Positions 42,801-53,929 of a stretch of DNA of 64,000 bases are shown here, piece after piece. A program made the translations under genes and the position numbers. The stretch's first letter is position 1. Each line of letters opens with the position of its first letter. The notes under the pieces are model-generated. The model was not told the origin of the DNA and did no database searches. It saw only the letters and a list, made by a program, of their open reading frames with translations. Source of the stretch: Dipteris shenzhenensis (Eukaryota; Polypodiophyta; Polypodiopsida; Gleicheniales); assembly GCA_047967505.1 (NCBI GenBank), contig CM106538.1. The stretch is one strand, 5' to 3'.

Positions 42801-45374
42801 AAGACAGTCAAGAGGACAAGGACACACTACCTGAAGCCTTCTCTGAGCTCTCCATTCAGCCTCTAAATACATACATAGATCAGAGAGCTGCTCTTTCATT
42901 GCATACAGTCTGTGGCTGGGCTGTATTCTCTGAAATTTTATTACAAGAATGTTCATGAATAGAGATTTAAGTTTTATTACACTGATGATTGGAAACATTG
43001 AAGATTGTTCAGGCATCTTCCCTCACGATTGAACAGCCTTTAGAAAGCAAGAAACAGAGAGGAGCCCCATTGAGTTATGTTGTAGATAGAATGGTCTACT
43101 GATGTACGTTCTGCCTCAATACATTATCAGAGTACTGATGTTAAGGTCAGGAGCTCTGCTTGAAGCCCTCGTGAGCCTTGGCTCTGTCATACTAGTTTCT
43201 TTACGGCTTCCTTCACGATACAGTGGTGAAGAGGTTGGAGGTAGCCAAGCGAGAATGCTCTTCATAGCAACTGCATGCTGGCTTGGGGACATCATATAAC
43301 ATGGTTTCATAGGCCTTCCAACGAGTAGGATCCTCAATGGGACAGGTTGATGATATTATGGCCACCTGCATGGGGACTGCAGGTACAGCACTCTGTTCCT
43401 GGCCATCCCTGTAAGCCATGGTATACTACCATCTCATGGACTGCACACCTGTCAAGAAAAAATTGGTCATAATGTGTGACATGGGTCTGGACATGTGTCC
43501 TCAACTGTGCATCTGACCATCTCCTTAGACGTGAGCCAAAAGGAGATTCCAGACGTGCATCTGACCATCTCCTCAGACCTTCCTAAGGCCAGGACTTCCC
43601 TTGAATTTTCCCTTTTCGCTAATATATCCTGTCTTATTTTGGCATCCTTGAACTTGATATTTAGGGGTTCTCTCGGGTGTCATCCTCTCCCACTCTCCGT
43701 GCAATCTTGATTTCTGTCAAAAAAATTCACATGAAATCCATGCCTGTCTCCAAAGGGCTGGTTGCATCATCTTTAATCTCGTTTTGAGATTAAGAATTTT
43801 TTATTCCTCCTTCCTTGAATGTCTCCTAATGACTTACTGAGGTTTATGTGTGTCTACCCCGAGATCATGTCTAGGATTCCTTGGCAAGTGCCTCCATTTT
43901 CTTAGATTCTTCTATCACCTACCTTGGGTATTCTTCCCTCCTCAAGGGTTTTTTTCAAAGCTCCCTTTTCAAGCTCTTGCACTTTTAGCTCAAGTACATT
44001 GAGAATAGAGGCTTCTACAGACATTTTAAGAGTCTCATTTCTCTTTTTCTATACCCTCGCATTTTCGTGAAGGTGGCCATCTTCCCAATGCACAAGATAA
44101 TGCATTCTTTCTCTTGGTAATGCAATCCCTTACTGATGTGGGAGATGGTGTCCTGGTTGAGCTTGAGGCATCTTCTTGAAGGCCTCTTCCAAAGCTTTGA
44201 TGTATCCCCCCCATCTACCTCCTTCCGATCGTGCTTCCCCAAAATATAAAAGAGCAAGACAGATGGAATGCTACATTTTTGGTTTTTTGTTTAATGGGGA
44301 AAAGATTAGGATGCAAATCTTGACGGAAATTGAATTCTGTCAATTTCTCTCCGGTTACATCAATGAAATTCCTTTAGAGTTCGTCAATGGAACATCTTTG
44401 AGGCCTATTTTTTTGCGTGGGATTGTCTTGCCACTTTAAGGATAAGGGGTGATAGGGGCTCATGGAGTGGGGTGGTAGGGGTTTTGACTAATTGTTAAAT
44501 TAATGGGATCTAAGAAGAGGAGTGAACTTTTTAAGCTAACGCTAGAGTTTAGGAGGCTCGTGGTTTTTTACTTGTCAAAACTAATGGTAACTAAGAAGAG
44601 GGATGAACTTTTGATGCTGACGCTAGATTGTCAAATAGGAGGGGCAAGGACCATTTTTTGTCTAAGAGGTGGTGCACTTTGAAGAAGGCACCTGCATTCG
44701 ACAACATGGAGATTCCTCCACAAATAGATGAGGATCTATCAACCCATAGTTTGCTCAAAACTTGGGATTGAGGATCTTTCAACACTTTTCTTGCTTGATG
44801 ATACACAAATTTATATCATATGGCTAGCACAAAGTCATAGCTACTGAAGACAAAGGTGAAGCACAAGTCTTGATCACTTGTCTTTAGATATTGCCATGAT
44901 CCCAAGTGCTGATGTCATACTTAGGAATGCCTAGTTAATCCTCAATTTGATTACACAGAGAACATCCTGACCATTTAATACAAGGGTCAAGATTTGAGCA
45001 TTTCAGCCGGAGTTTCAAGAAAATATTCCTATTATAAGCCATTAACTATCTTCAGAAAATGTTAGAAAAGGGATATGTTCTTTCCTCATTTATGTTGCTG
45101 AAAGACGTTCCAGAAGGCAAGAGGTTAAACTTTCTTAAAGACTTCCCAAATAGTTTCTCACAAGAGTTCCCTACCCAGCTTCCACCAAAAAAGGCCTGAA
45201 GACCCTAAGATTGACTTAGTCACTGGATGTTTTCCACCTGTCAAACCCGACAAGATGAGATGTTCAAGCAAGTTAAAGAACTTTTAGAGAAAGCAGAGGG
45301 CCTTTGAGATCAAGGAAGGCCAATGGATTTTCCTTAAGATTGAAAAAGCCACACTGACAGCATTATCTGCAGTA
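42801..45374. other. Unassigned sequence
   Basis: No gene or element could be supported. A 43 bp repeat (TGCATCTGACCATCTCC) at 43506-43580 and a repeat of the phrase GGTAACTAAGAAGAGG at 44510-44620 are visible. Confidence 0.45.
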
Positions 45375-46251
45375 CTTTGAGGCCTTTGAAGGCATTTTGG
45401 AGCAGTCTTTTGGCTTCCAGCATATCTACATTAGCCGTCTTTCACATAGGCAACTTCTTTTTCCATTTCGAAGTGCTCTTGTGAGCCGTTTTGAGGGGTC
45501 TGGACCTGTTGCAGCACTCAGTTCCACATCTCGAGGTTGCTGCTGCCCTTTGAAGTCATTTACAGCATCGACTTTGCTGTCTTGGTTCTGCTGTGTACAT
45601 TTCGGAGCACCCCAGGCCATTGATTGCTTGCTGCAAACATCTACAAAGACCTAGACCAGCCAACTCATTTGCTGGTTATCCATTTCAGGCTGCCGTCCAC
45701 TCTCACGAAGCTATTTTAAATCATGACCTCCCTGTCTTCAAATTCTATCCTTGTGAAGAAGTTTAAAGGGGAAGGTTTTCCCACATGGAAAACCAAAATG
45801 CAGCTTCTCCTTATGCGTGAAGGAGTTTAGGATGTTGATGATGACCAAGTTGAGTTACTTGATCAACAACACCAAAGGATTGGAAGCAGCAGAATGCTAA
45901 GGCCACTGCCCTCATTGGTCTTTGCTTAGCTGACTCTCTCACCCATCATGTGGATTTCAAGTCAACAGCTAAGCAGATTTGGAGTCACCTCTGGACTTTT
46001 TTTGGTAATAAAATCACCAACTCTAAAGTTTTTTTGAAGCTCAAATTTTATGATCTGAAAATGGAAGAGAGTGATGGGTTGAGTGATCATCTAGCCCGGT
46101 TTCAATCTCTTGTTCAACAACTCTTAAGTTTGAAAAGTGTCTCTGATGATGAAGATAAGATGGCCGTCCTTATTAAGAGTATGCATGGAATTTCTCGCTT
46201 CGAGCACACTCTTGAGATCTTTCATCTTGCCACTACCACGTTTGATGATAT
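45375..46251 (+). pseudogene. Copia gag fragment, split by gypsy G1
   Basis: From ATG at 45723: MTSLSSNSILVKKFKGEGFP, then TWKTKMQLLLMREGV and a stop. A later frame gives DFKSTAKQIWSHLWTFFGNK, KVFLKLKFYDLKMEESDGLS and HLARFQSLVQQLLSLKSV. This is the N-terminal half of a copia gag (UBN2-like), from a lineage other than K1. At 46252 it is cut by the 3' LTR of a gypsy element on the opposite strand. It does not resume at the other side, where LINE sequence follows. 45375-45722 is probably its leader. Confidence 0.8.
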
Positions 46252-47100
46252 TGAAACCGGCCTCTAATCACTCAGAGGAAAGTAGAACTAAACCTTTAAT
46301 CACTTCAGCACTTATTTACAGCTCACAAAGCATATATCACAACCATTAACCATTGCATGATCACCATTTGGCATTTACCCATTTGTTCACAAACAAAACC
46401 ACTGAAAAAGGGATGGAGGCTAGAATGCCCCTGCTTAACAAACATAGACAAGTGCACCCGATTGGCCCCAAACACCGTGGCGCCCCTTTCGGTATTTCTT
46501 TATATTTCACAGTGAAATGATTACAAGTTGCATCTGGCCCTTCCCTACAACTGAGCACGCAACCCCAATTCACAAAGCCTTCACAGGGCTTTCAAGCATA
46601 GAACATCACATAAGTGCACTTAACCCATAGGCTCAATCCAAAGGCATTCTCTTTTCCAAGTGCAATTCCATTGGCTGTCCAGATGCAATCACACTGCACC
46701 CCCGCTGCACTCTCTTTGAGTGGTTTCCAGATGGCATTCACAAAGCTTTTCAAAGCTCCAAAATAAAATCAGCAAAGTACCCAACCAAAGAATGACTCAT
46801 GTAGCACTGCCTGGGCACCTGTGAGCCAAGAAAGAGGTGACACACGAGGCAAGTCCTCAATCGCCAAGAGGACATAGTAGCCAATGCCCAATTGCATTCT
46901 CAGCCAAAGAGGAGTGCAAAGGCATGAAGAAAGAGCATTTACAAGAGCCGACCAGCAAGAATTCCACTGAAAAATGCAAAAAGAAGCACTTCTGTCGCAA
47001 AGAAATGGGAGTTCTTGGGCTCAAAAGAAGCGTGCTTCAGAGAGGAATGCATTGAGAAGGTTTTGGAGAAGTTTCATCGCCGGAAAGTCCTCCAAAACTG
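46252..47100 (-). repeat. 3' LTR of gypsy G1
   Basis: Left edge at TGAAACCGG (46252). Shares about 330 bp with 51966-52283, including CCCGATTGGCCCCAAACACC and CACAGTGAAATGATTA. The inner boundary near 47100 is not certain, because the other LTR is truncated before it. Confidence 0.75.
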
Positions 47101-47111
47101 AGAAAAAACAG

Positions 47112-48260
47112 TCAACCAGCGCGTGGGACCACTCGAAATTCAACAGAACGCTGTAGCTTTGCAAGAGGAGAGGCCCAGGATCTCTGTAGCTTTCTATCTC
47201 TGTGTGCCAGAATCTGCTCTGGGACCAGAAGTTCATCCTGTTCTTCCACTTCAGGCTGCACCTCATCAGGTAAATCCTCCGGAATATCTCCATGATATTG
47301 CTTTAACAAGCTCACATAAAAGACATTATGTATCTTCCAATGCGGAGGCAACTTCAGCCTGTAAGCTACCTCGTTTATCTTTTCAGAAACCTGAAAAGGA
47401 CCATAGTAACGCATGTTCAGCTTTGTGTACAACCTTTCCTTGCCTTTCTTATTTTTCAGCCTTGCCTTCTGAAAACACAGCAAAACCCAATCACCTTCTG
47501 TGAATACCAATTCCCTGCGGTGCTTATCTGCTGCTCTTTTCTGCTTGTCCTGACTTCTTTGCAAGGCATATTTGATCTTCTTGTAAGCCTCTTCAAGGCT
47601 TTCCACAAAACGATCAGCTTCGAAGATTTTCTCTTTTGTATGCAAAATGGGAGGTATCTTCCTGGCACCTTCCACTATTTCAAAAGGTGCTTTACCTGTG
47701 GATGTGTGCACCGTATTATTGTAAGCATATTCCAGCAAAGGCAAATAATGCTCCCATTTGCTTTTGTGGTCTGAGACATAGCATTTAAACATATCCAAGA
47801 TGGTAGAGTTTTCCTGCTCCGATTGTCCATCAGACTGAGGGTGAAAAGATGACGAAAAAGAGGCTGGTCATCCTCGGATCTCTATCACTGATTATGGATT
47901 CAGGCATCCCATGATACTTGAAGACATGCTGCAGAAACAATTTGGCCATTTGATTTGCTGTAATTTTCTTTCTTACTGGCACAAAGTGGGCTTGTTTGCT
48001 AAACCTGCAAATTATTGTCCACAATCCATCATGTCCGAGTACGTGGAAGATCAAACACAAAATCCATAGCTATGCTTTTGCCATGTCTGTCCGGAATTGG
48101 CAAAGGGTGTAACAACCCAGGTGCCTTCTGCCTGTCAAACTTTACTTTCTGACAAACCATGCATGTTCTCACATATTCTTCCACATCTTTCCTCAAAGAT
48201 GGCCAATAAAAGTATTGCTCCACTGCTGTAATTGTTGTTGTAATTCCCCTATGTCCTGCA
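47112..48260 (-). pseudogene. G1 integrase
   Basis: Pieces in order: MEQYFYWPSLRKDVEEYVRT, then CMVCQKVKFDRQKAPGLLHP (the C-C half of the zinc finger); FSKQAHFVPVRKKITANQMA, then GMPESIISDRDPRMTS (second catalytic D); a broken region; HYLPLLEYAYNNTVHTSTGK, then APFEIVEGARKIPP; GDWVLLCFQKARLKNK; and RYYGPFQVSEKINEVAYRLK, then HNVFYVSLLKQYHG. The end (VPEQILAHRDRKLQR) stops where some gypsy elements carry a chromodomain, and none is visible. Frameshifts fall near 47800 and 48040. Confidence 0.85.
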
Positions 48261-48316
48261 TATGGAGGAGCATGACTTTATTATGACTTTCCATTATTAC
48301 CCGGCACATGTACAAT

Positions 48317-48964
48317 TTAAAAATGAAACATTGAGAGGAAGTTAGCCCATCTCATGTGCTTTTCAGATAATTTTCTCTGCGTGAGAAAATATTTAAGTGA
48401 CTGATGATCTGTCTGCACATAAAAATCAGCTCCAAGAAGGTAATGTTTCCATGTGGTTAAAGCATGTATCACTGCTAACATTTCCTTCTCGTATGTCTGC
48501 AAGTACAATTCAGCATCTTTGAGAACTCTACTCTCATATGCAACCACTCTGCCATCCTGCATCAAAGTGCCTCCTATGCTGTTCCCACATGCATCACAAG
48601 TTACAGCAAAGGGTTTTGCAAGATCTAGCAAGATAATAACGGGTTTAGAACACAACTTTTGCTTCAGCTCTTCAAAAGCTGCATTTTCCTTTGGTCCCCA
48701 CCGAAACGGTACAGCTTTCTTTTGTAAAGCATGCAAGGGAGAAGCAATTTCTGCAAAGTACTTTATAAACCGATAGTATGAACACAACCCAAGGAAGCTT
48801 CTGACTTCATGCAGATTTTTCAAAATTGGCCAACTCCTTATGGCCTCAACTTTTGCAGGATCCATCTTGACTCCATTCTTTGACACTATATGACCGAGAA
48901 AATGAATCTTATGCATAAAGAACTCACTTTTCTTGGTGTTTATTAATAGCTTGTGTCTTTTCAA
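48317..48964 (-). pseudogene. G1 RNase H and RT connection
   Basis: KKSEFFMHKIHFLGHIVSKN, GVKMDPAKVEAIRSWP, VRSFLGLCSYYRFIKYFAEI, then RNase H: VTCDACGNSIGGTLMQDGR, YESRVLKDAELYLQTYEKEM and FYVQTDHQSLKYFLTQRKLS. The first catalytic Asp of the RNase H domain (CDACGN) and the TDHQSL motif are both present. One stop separates it from the RT frame at 48965. Confidence 0.88.
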
Positions 48965-48967
48965 CTC

Positions 48968-49560
48968 TTAAAACACAATAGTGAGGTGTTTCCTGTGCTC
49001 CTGCTCATTTTTAGAGAACACAATGATGTCATCGAAGAAAGTGCCCATAAACTTTCTGTGTGCTCTAAAAATTCTGTCCATCATTCTATTGAAAGTGGCA
49101 CGTACATTAGTCAAACCAAAAGGCATCAAAAGGAACTCATATAAGCCAAATGAAGTGCGGAAGGCAGTCTTGTAGACATTTTCAGGCCGTATCCTTATCT
49201 GATGGTATCCACTTTTAAGGTCAATACGACTGAACATTGAGGAACCTTCCAACCGATCCAATATATCATCAATGTGTGGAATTGGAAAACGGTTCTTAAT
49301 TGTGACTTTATTCAAAGCCCTATAATCAATACACATTCTCCAACTACTATCCTTCTTTTGCACAAGCAACACAAGGGAACAGTAAGGAGAATTACGTCGC
49401 TGTATTAATTCCTTTTCCAAGAGCTCCTTCGCTTGTGACATTATCTCTTCCTGTTGTGCCTTACTGACACGATAGGGAGGTATATTAGGCGGTGAGCTTC
49501 CTGGAATTATATCAATTTGATGATCCTCGGGCCTCTTGGGAGGTAATTCTTGAGGAAGTG
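48968..49560 (-). pseudogene. G1 reverse transcriptase
   Basis: The same open frame as the protease: PPYRVSKAQQEEIMSQAKEL, SPYCSLVLLVQKKDSSWRMC, IDYRALNKVTIKNRFPIPHI, SSMFSRIDLKSGYHQIRI (motif A Asp), FGLYEFLLMPFGLTNVRATF (motif B, where PFGLTNAPATF is usual, so A-P has become V-R) and GTFFDDIIVFS (motif C as FFDD). The Phe-for-Tyr form of motif C is common in plant gypsy RTs. A stop after LTIVF ends the frame. Confidence 0.9.
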
Positions 49561-50155
49561 CATCTGAGAAACAATCCTGAAAATCTGAAATAAAAGCAGC
49601 CCTTTCTCTATCTAAAGCAGAAAGAGTAGAGCCTTCCTGAACTGGTTGGTTGTCCTCTTTGACAAAAATCAAGTACGCTAAAATATGACGCTTTATTACA
49701 TTGGAAATACAAGAAGCTGAAACTACAGGGATGGACTCCCCTTTCAACTTTACATCAAGTACATGATTTTTGCCTCTATGAGTTAAAGAATTCTTCTTGT
49801 TTCTCATCTGCACATCAGCCCCCACCCTGTACATCCAAGGCATCCCAAGCAAAGCATCACACTCTGGCAAAGGCATAATGTAGAAGTCCTCTGCATCCTG
49901 ATATCCCTGGATATGCATCCTCAACTTGCCAATGATAGGAGTGACAGGTGTGTTGAGTTCAGGGTTGGCCATATCACACATGCCGGATGGCCCCATTTCC
50001 TCAGGCTTGATGCCAAGCCTTCCTGCCATATCAAGAGTTATGAAATTCGCCTTTGCCCCAGAATCAAAGAAAAACAAACAATTCTGATTTCTGATTTTTC
50101 CCCATGCTCTGCGCATCTCAGTCTTTTTCATCATGTGCATGTGGCAAACTCCCAA
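49561..50155 (-). pseudogene. G1 aspartic protease
   Basis: NCLFFFDSGAKANFITLDMA carries the DSG active site. It continues GRLGIKPEE, PECDALLGMPWMYRVGADVQ and THRGKNHVLDVKLKG. The ALLGMPWM stretch is the usual flap-distal ILGMDWL-type motif. The frame is open into the RT. The protease cleaves the gag-pol polyprotein. Confidence 0.87.
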
Positions 50156-51669
50156 TCACATTTCGAAGAAGTCCTGCGGAAGGTTTAGGCCTTTTGCCCT
50201 TCCGATCAGCCTATTTATCACCATTCTTATCATCATCTAACCTGTCTCTTTTCTTGAATGGGCAATCATAAGAGCAGTGTCCCTCTCCTTTGCATATAAA
50301 ACATTTGTTTTGCTCCATGAGTGACTTTTCTCTTCATCAGATAACTTGGTACGGGGCTGTTTATTAGGCTGTCCACACCTTTGACCAGCTTTGAATTGGG
50401 CTTTTCCTCCCTTTTGGAACGGTCGTTTGCCATAATTTTTATTTTCAGATTTGATGTCCTTATCCTGGTGTTTGACAGCGCATTTGTTGTCTTCTTTCTT
50501 GCTGTCGATAAAGCCCAAATTCTTCTCCTGCATCCATGCATATGCTGTCCTTGGATTCTCAATTAATTGAGTCATAGAACCCACCTTGGTTTTGATGCAA
50601 TAATCACATAGCTCACTAGGCAATCCACAACAATACCTCTCTATTTGCTATTTCAAAGAAACATGCCTGTAAGAGCTCAATGGCAGCAAAACATCCCAAA
50701 ACCTCTTGGTGTAATCATCAAGATTCTTGCAAAGTTTGTATGACAAGTCATGCCAGTGTGAAAGTACTTCAACTTCAAAAGTTGGAGTAAGCCAAGTAGA
50801 AGAGAACACTTGCTTAAATTCCATCCAAGTAGCAGGTGCATCTCCATGAAGCATAAGGTTGGTGTACCACTTAAGTGCATTGCCTTTCAAAAATGTGGCA
50901 ACCTTCCTCATCTCGGATGCTTCTGTAAACAAACCCCCAAGAAATGCAGCATCAAACTGTTGAAGGAATGTGAGGGCTTTGTACCTGTCCTGTACTCCAT
51001 TATATGTCTCAAACTTGACACGAGAACCACCATCCTTAAATTCTTTATATACCTTTGATATTGGCTGTCCCAAAGATGGCTGTATATTTGCAGCATTCCC
51101 TTCACTAGGGAGAGCCATGCTTGGCTGAACATTAGACATGGGAGCATATGCTGTGGCTTGCATGCCTGGCTGCATTCCCACATTGTCATACATGGCTTGC
51201 TTTCTATGCCCAATTGGCGGTGAAATCAACATAGCACCAAAGATAGAATCTGTACCAAAATATTCAGGTTGCTGCCTCAAATATGGCTGAGGTGGTTGAG
51301 CCACATTTATGGACTGCACATTATTATTTTGAGGAGTAGAAATGCCCAAACCAATGCCTTGTGCTGGCTGCTCATACTATTGCACTGGCTGTACTTTTTG
51401 TACCTCTTTCTCAAGTGCTCTTTTGGGTGATTCCTCTCTCTTGGAAGTCACTTTCTGAGTCATTTTTTATGGCTGTCCCTCATGGGAAATTGATGCATGA
51501 GTGTGCGGTCCGCCATGAGAAGCTGATGCATGTGTGTACTCACTCTTTCCGTGCTTGTGCTTTCTTGATTTCTTCTTCTTCTTGGCATTTGTTTGCACAA
51601 TCTCAGCCAAAAATTGAGCCAGCTGAGTCAAAGCAGTCACTGCACTTGCAAGCTGCGCATTCAACATAG
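50156..51669 (-). pseudogene. G1 gag
   Basis: Starts near 51667 with MLNAQLASAVTALTQLAQFL, then a Lys/His-rich stretch. The capsid region has FETYNGVQDRYKALTFLQQF, RKVATFLKGNALKWYTNLML, MEFKQVFSSTWLTP and LDDYTKRFWDVLLPLSSY (Retrotrans_gag-like). It ends with a zinc knuckle KCFICKGEGHCSYDCPF (C-x2-C-x4-H-x4-C) at about 50265-50315. Stops occur at 51350-51470 and near 50640, and the frame changes between capsid and knuckle. Confidence 0.88.
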
Positions 51670-51947
51670 TAGCATCATCTGACTCACTGCTAGAACTAGT
51701 ATCACCGTTGAGCTCAGTTTAGCTTCATGTGTGGCCTACTCAAAAGACATTTGTTGTGCTCCCTGCAGCTGTACACTAGCTAGATCATTAAGGCTTTCCT
51801 ACCTTCTCCTTTGGGGAGTTGTGGAGCTCTCTTGCTCATGGGTACTCACCATGTTTATGGTTGTAATATTCAGCTGTCAAAAAGTGCAGCAAAGATATCC
51901 TTCCACCAAACTACCGAGGCCCACCTCTTGAGAAAGAGTGTGTGGTA

Positions 51948-51964
51948 TCCCGGCAATGGAACCA
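51948..51964 (-). other. Primer binding site of G1, tRNA-Glu type
   Basis: The minus strand reads TGGTTCCATTGCCGGGA one base after the LTR end. Its complement, TCCCGGCAATGGAACCA, fits the 3' end of a plant tRNA-Glu (T-arm end, acceptor CAATGGA, discriminator A, CCA), as recalled. It does not fit initiator tRNA-Met, which K1 and the gypsy LTR element at 61155 use. Confidence 0.65.
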
Positions 51965-51965
51965 A

Positions 51966-52283
51966 TGAAACCGGCCTCTAATCACTCAGAGGGTAGTGGA
52001 ACTAAACCTTTAATCACTTCAGCACTTATTTACAGCTCACAAAGCATATATCACAACCATTTACCATTGCATGATCACCATTTGGCATTTACCCATTTGT
52101 TCACAAACAAAACCACTGAAAAAGGGATGGAGGCTATAATGCCCCTGCTCAACAAACATAGACAAGTGCACCCGATTGGCCCCAAACACCGTGGCGCCCC
52201 TTTCGGTATTTCTTTATATTTCACAGTGAAATGATTATAAGTTGCATCTGGGAGACCTTCCCTGCAACTGAGCACGCAACTCC
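51966..52283 (-). repeat. 5' LTR of gypsy G1, truncated
   Basis: Nearly identical to 46252-46575 but broken off after GAGCACGCAACT, where LINE family A sequence begins. Small differences by eye include GGGAGACC for GGCCC near 52250. Confidence 0.85.
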
Positions 52284-52500
52284 ACCTATACCTCGAACTC
52301 CTCCCGTACCCCTCGTCTCATCTCTGTAGGTAGACTCCCATATATATCCGCTGACTATTGGAAGAGGGCGCTATGGACTCTCATGTGTCTCTGTATAGAA
52401 GACTATGTCGTGGCCTGTATAGGATTTTGAGAAGTTCCCTGGTTCTGACCATAAGGTACCATTACAGTTCCAAATGGTGCAGGACAGGGTCTCGGATATC
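52284..52500 (-). pseudogene. LINE family A copy 3, endonuclease N-terminus
   Basis: The minus strand reads TIWNCNGTLWSEPGNFSKSY, then TGHDIVFYTETHESP. WNCNG is the N-motif and ETH the E-motif of AP-type LINE endonucleases. The frame continues RPLPIVSGYIWE and DETRGVREEFEV with one stop, ending at the junction with the G1 LTR. No later endonuclease motif is present. Confidence 0.75.
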
Positions 52501-52519
52501 TGAGTCTCATAGACCCCGC

Positions 52520-53900
52520 TTCCCTATGTAGGGCAGGGGATAGGTGTCCTACGGGGGCCTGTAAGAAGTCGTCCCTCCCGTACCACTGCCCACTTCCCCT
52601 CCTTCCGGGCATGATCCCGCTGCTGCAGCAAAGAGCGCCTCTCCTCAACCTGTAGAGGTGTGAGGTCCTCATCCATAGAGATCGCTGGCTGATCTCGAAG
52701 GACTGACCTGCGTCGTAGAGCTGAAAGTCGTGCCTCAGTGTCATGAAATCGTATGATCAGGGGTTGCTCTCGGTTGGGATCTCTCCCCACCCACCATGCC
52801 CTCTCTATCCTGTGCTCAGCCACACCTAGGGTAGCGGTCACGAACGCAGTCGCATCTACCATCGGTGTAGGCTCAGTGCGTGGGATCCCGCGTACTCTGA
52901 TGTTGAGAGCCTTACTAGCTCTCTGCTGCTCCTCCATGAGGGTAGCCGAAACGGTGACCCTTGCAGGTTCCCGTTTGGCCACGTCAACCCATCTGGAAGT
53001 CTCCTAAATAGCAGATTGCATGCTCGCAATCTGTGCCTCGACCACCGGGGTACTCCCTGGGGCAATGTGTATGGATGTGACCTCCTGTCGAAGCTGCATG
53101 ATATCCTGTCTGAGTCCCTGAATAAGACCCGCCTACTCCCGAATGGCCCTAGCTTGCTGCTGTATGATGCGGCTATGCTCCTGGTTCCAGCGGACCTGCT
53201 CCTGTGCGAAGCGAGCCAACTCTATCTCACGCTCATGGAAACTATGTATCTCCGTGAGCAGGGTCTCACGGGCCTCTAGTGTATCAGTCCACCCATGTCC
53301 ATGCTGAAACTGTGGTGACTGTGGCATAAAAGAGTGGGACTGAGTCCGAAAACTGGACGGTGATTGAGTGAGGAACAGAGATGACAGTGGAATGGATGAG
53401 GCGGTCCCAACAGGGTGTGGGAGGGTGGGCTGACTGAGAGGGAGAGGGGAGAGTGAAGCGTAATGCGGCACAGAGTATGACACCTCCGAAGTAGGGGTCA
53501 TAAGCTGTGCGAGAGCTATAACAAGAGAAGAGGGAAAGGGAACAACAACCAGCGCCATGGGCATGAGTATGTCACTGATCGTAGACGTAGATGGAGCTGA
53601 GACTGGAACTAGAGCTGGGCCTGAAGCGGGGACTAAAGTCGAAGTAGAGATAAAGATAGAGGGAGCTGAGCTTGTAGCTGAAAACGAAACTGACACTGTA
53701 GCGGGAGTTGAGGTTGAGGTTCAGGTTCAGGTTGAGGTACAGATAGAGGCTGAAGAAGCTGAGGCGGGTCCTACCTTTGCCTTGTTGTCTACCCCGAGTC
53801 CACTTCGGTTGTAACGTGTGTTCACATCCTCCAAATTCAGTTGTGTCGTTTGCTTTTTTTTGTTGTTGTTGTTATTGTCGTTTTTCTTGGCTTTGTCCCC
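52520..53900 (-). pseudogene. LINE family A copy 3, ORF1
   Basis: The [16 protein letters not shown] block lies at about 53775-53850, then a Ser/Thr/Pro stretch with [18 protein letters not shown] and [20 protein letters not shown]. Next is a Gln/Glu-rich predicted helix (REIELARFAQEQVRWNQEHS), and then, after a frame change near 53130, [40 protein letters not shown] and a final SMDEDLTPLQVEERRSLLQQ, ending TGPRRTPIPCPT. The helical stretch plus RRM-like and C-terminal regions match the L1 ORF1 plan by inference. Confidence 0.7.
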
Positions 53901-53929
53901 CATTTCTCTTGGGGTGCGGGTGCAGATCT

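Larger units (their letters stand above)
46252..52283 (-). mobile_element. Ty3/gypsy element G1
   Basis: Minus-strand gypsy element. Order from right to left: truncated 5' LTR (51966-52283), PBS, gag with zinc knuckle, protease, RT, RNase H, integrase, 3' LTR. Integrase after RNase H is diagnostic for Ty3/gypsy. The first 320 bp of both LTR copies (from TGAAACCGGCCTCTAATC) are nearly identical, which implies fairly recent insertion. Frameshifts or stops break gag-pol at several points. It inserted into a copia gag. The right end is lost at a junction with a LINE. Confidence 0.92.

Noticed and set aside
43121-43140. Possible primer binding site ATTATCAGAGTACT
   Set aside because: It resembles TGGTATCAGAGC only partly, and no LTR ends or gag could be linked to it.
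42440-43140. Possible LTR containing the CAGTTACAGCCAG minisatellite
   Set aside because: No TG...CA ends, partner copy or coding region could be shown.
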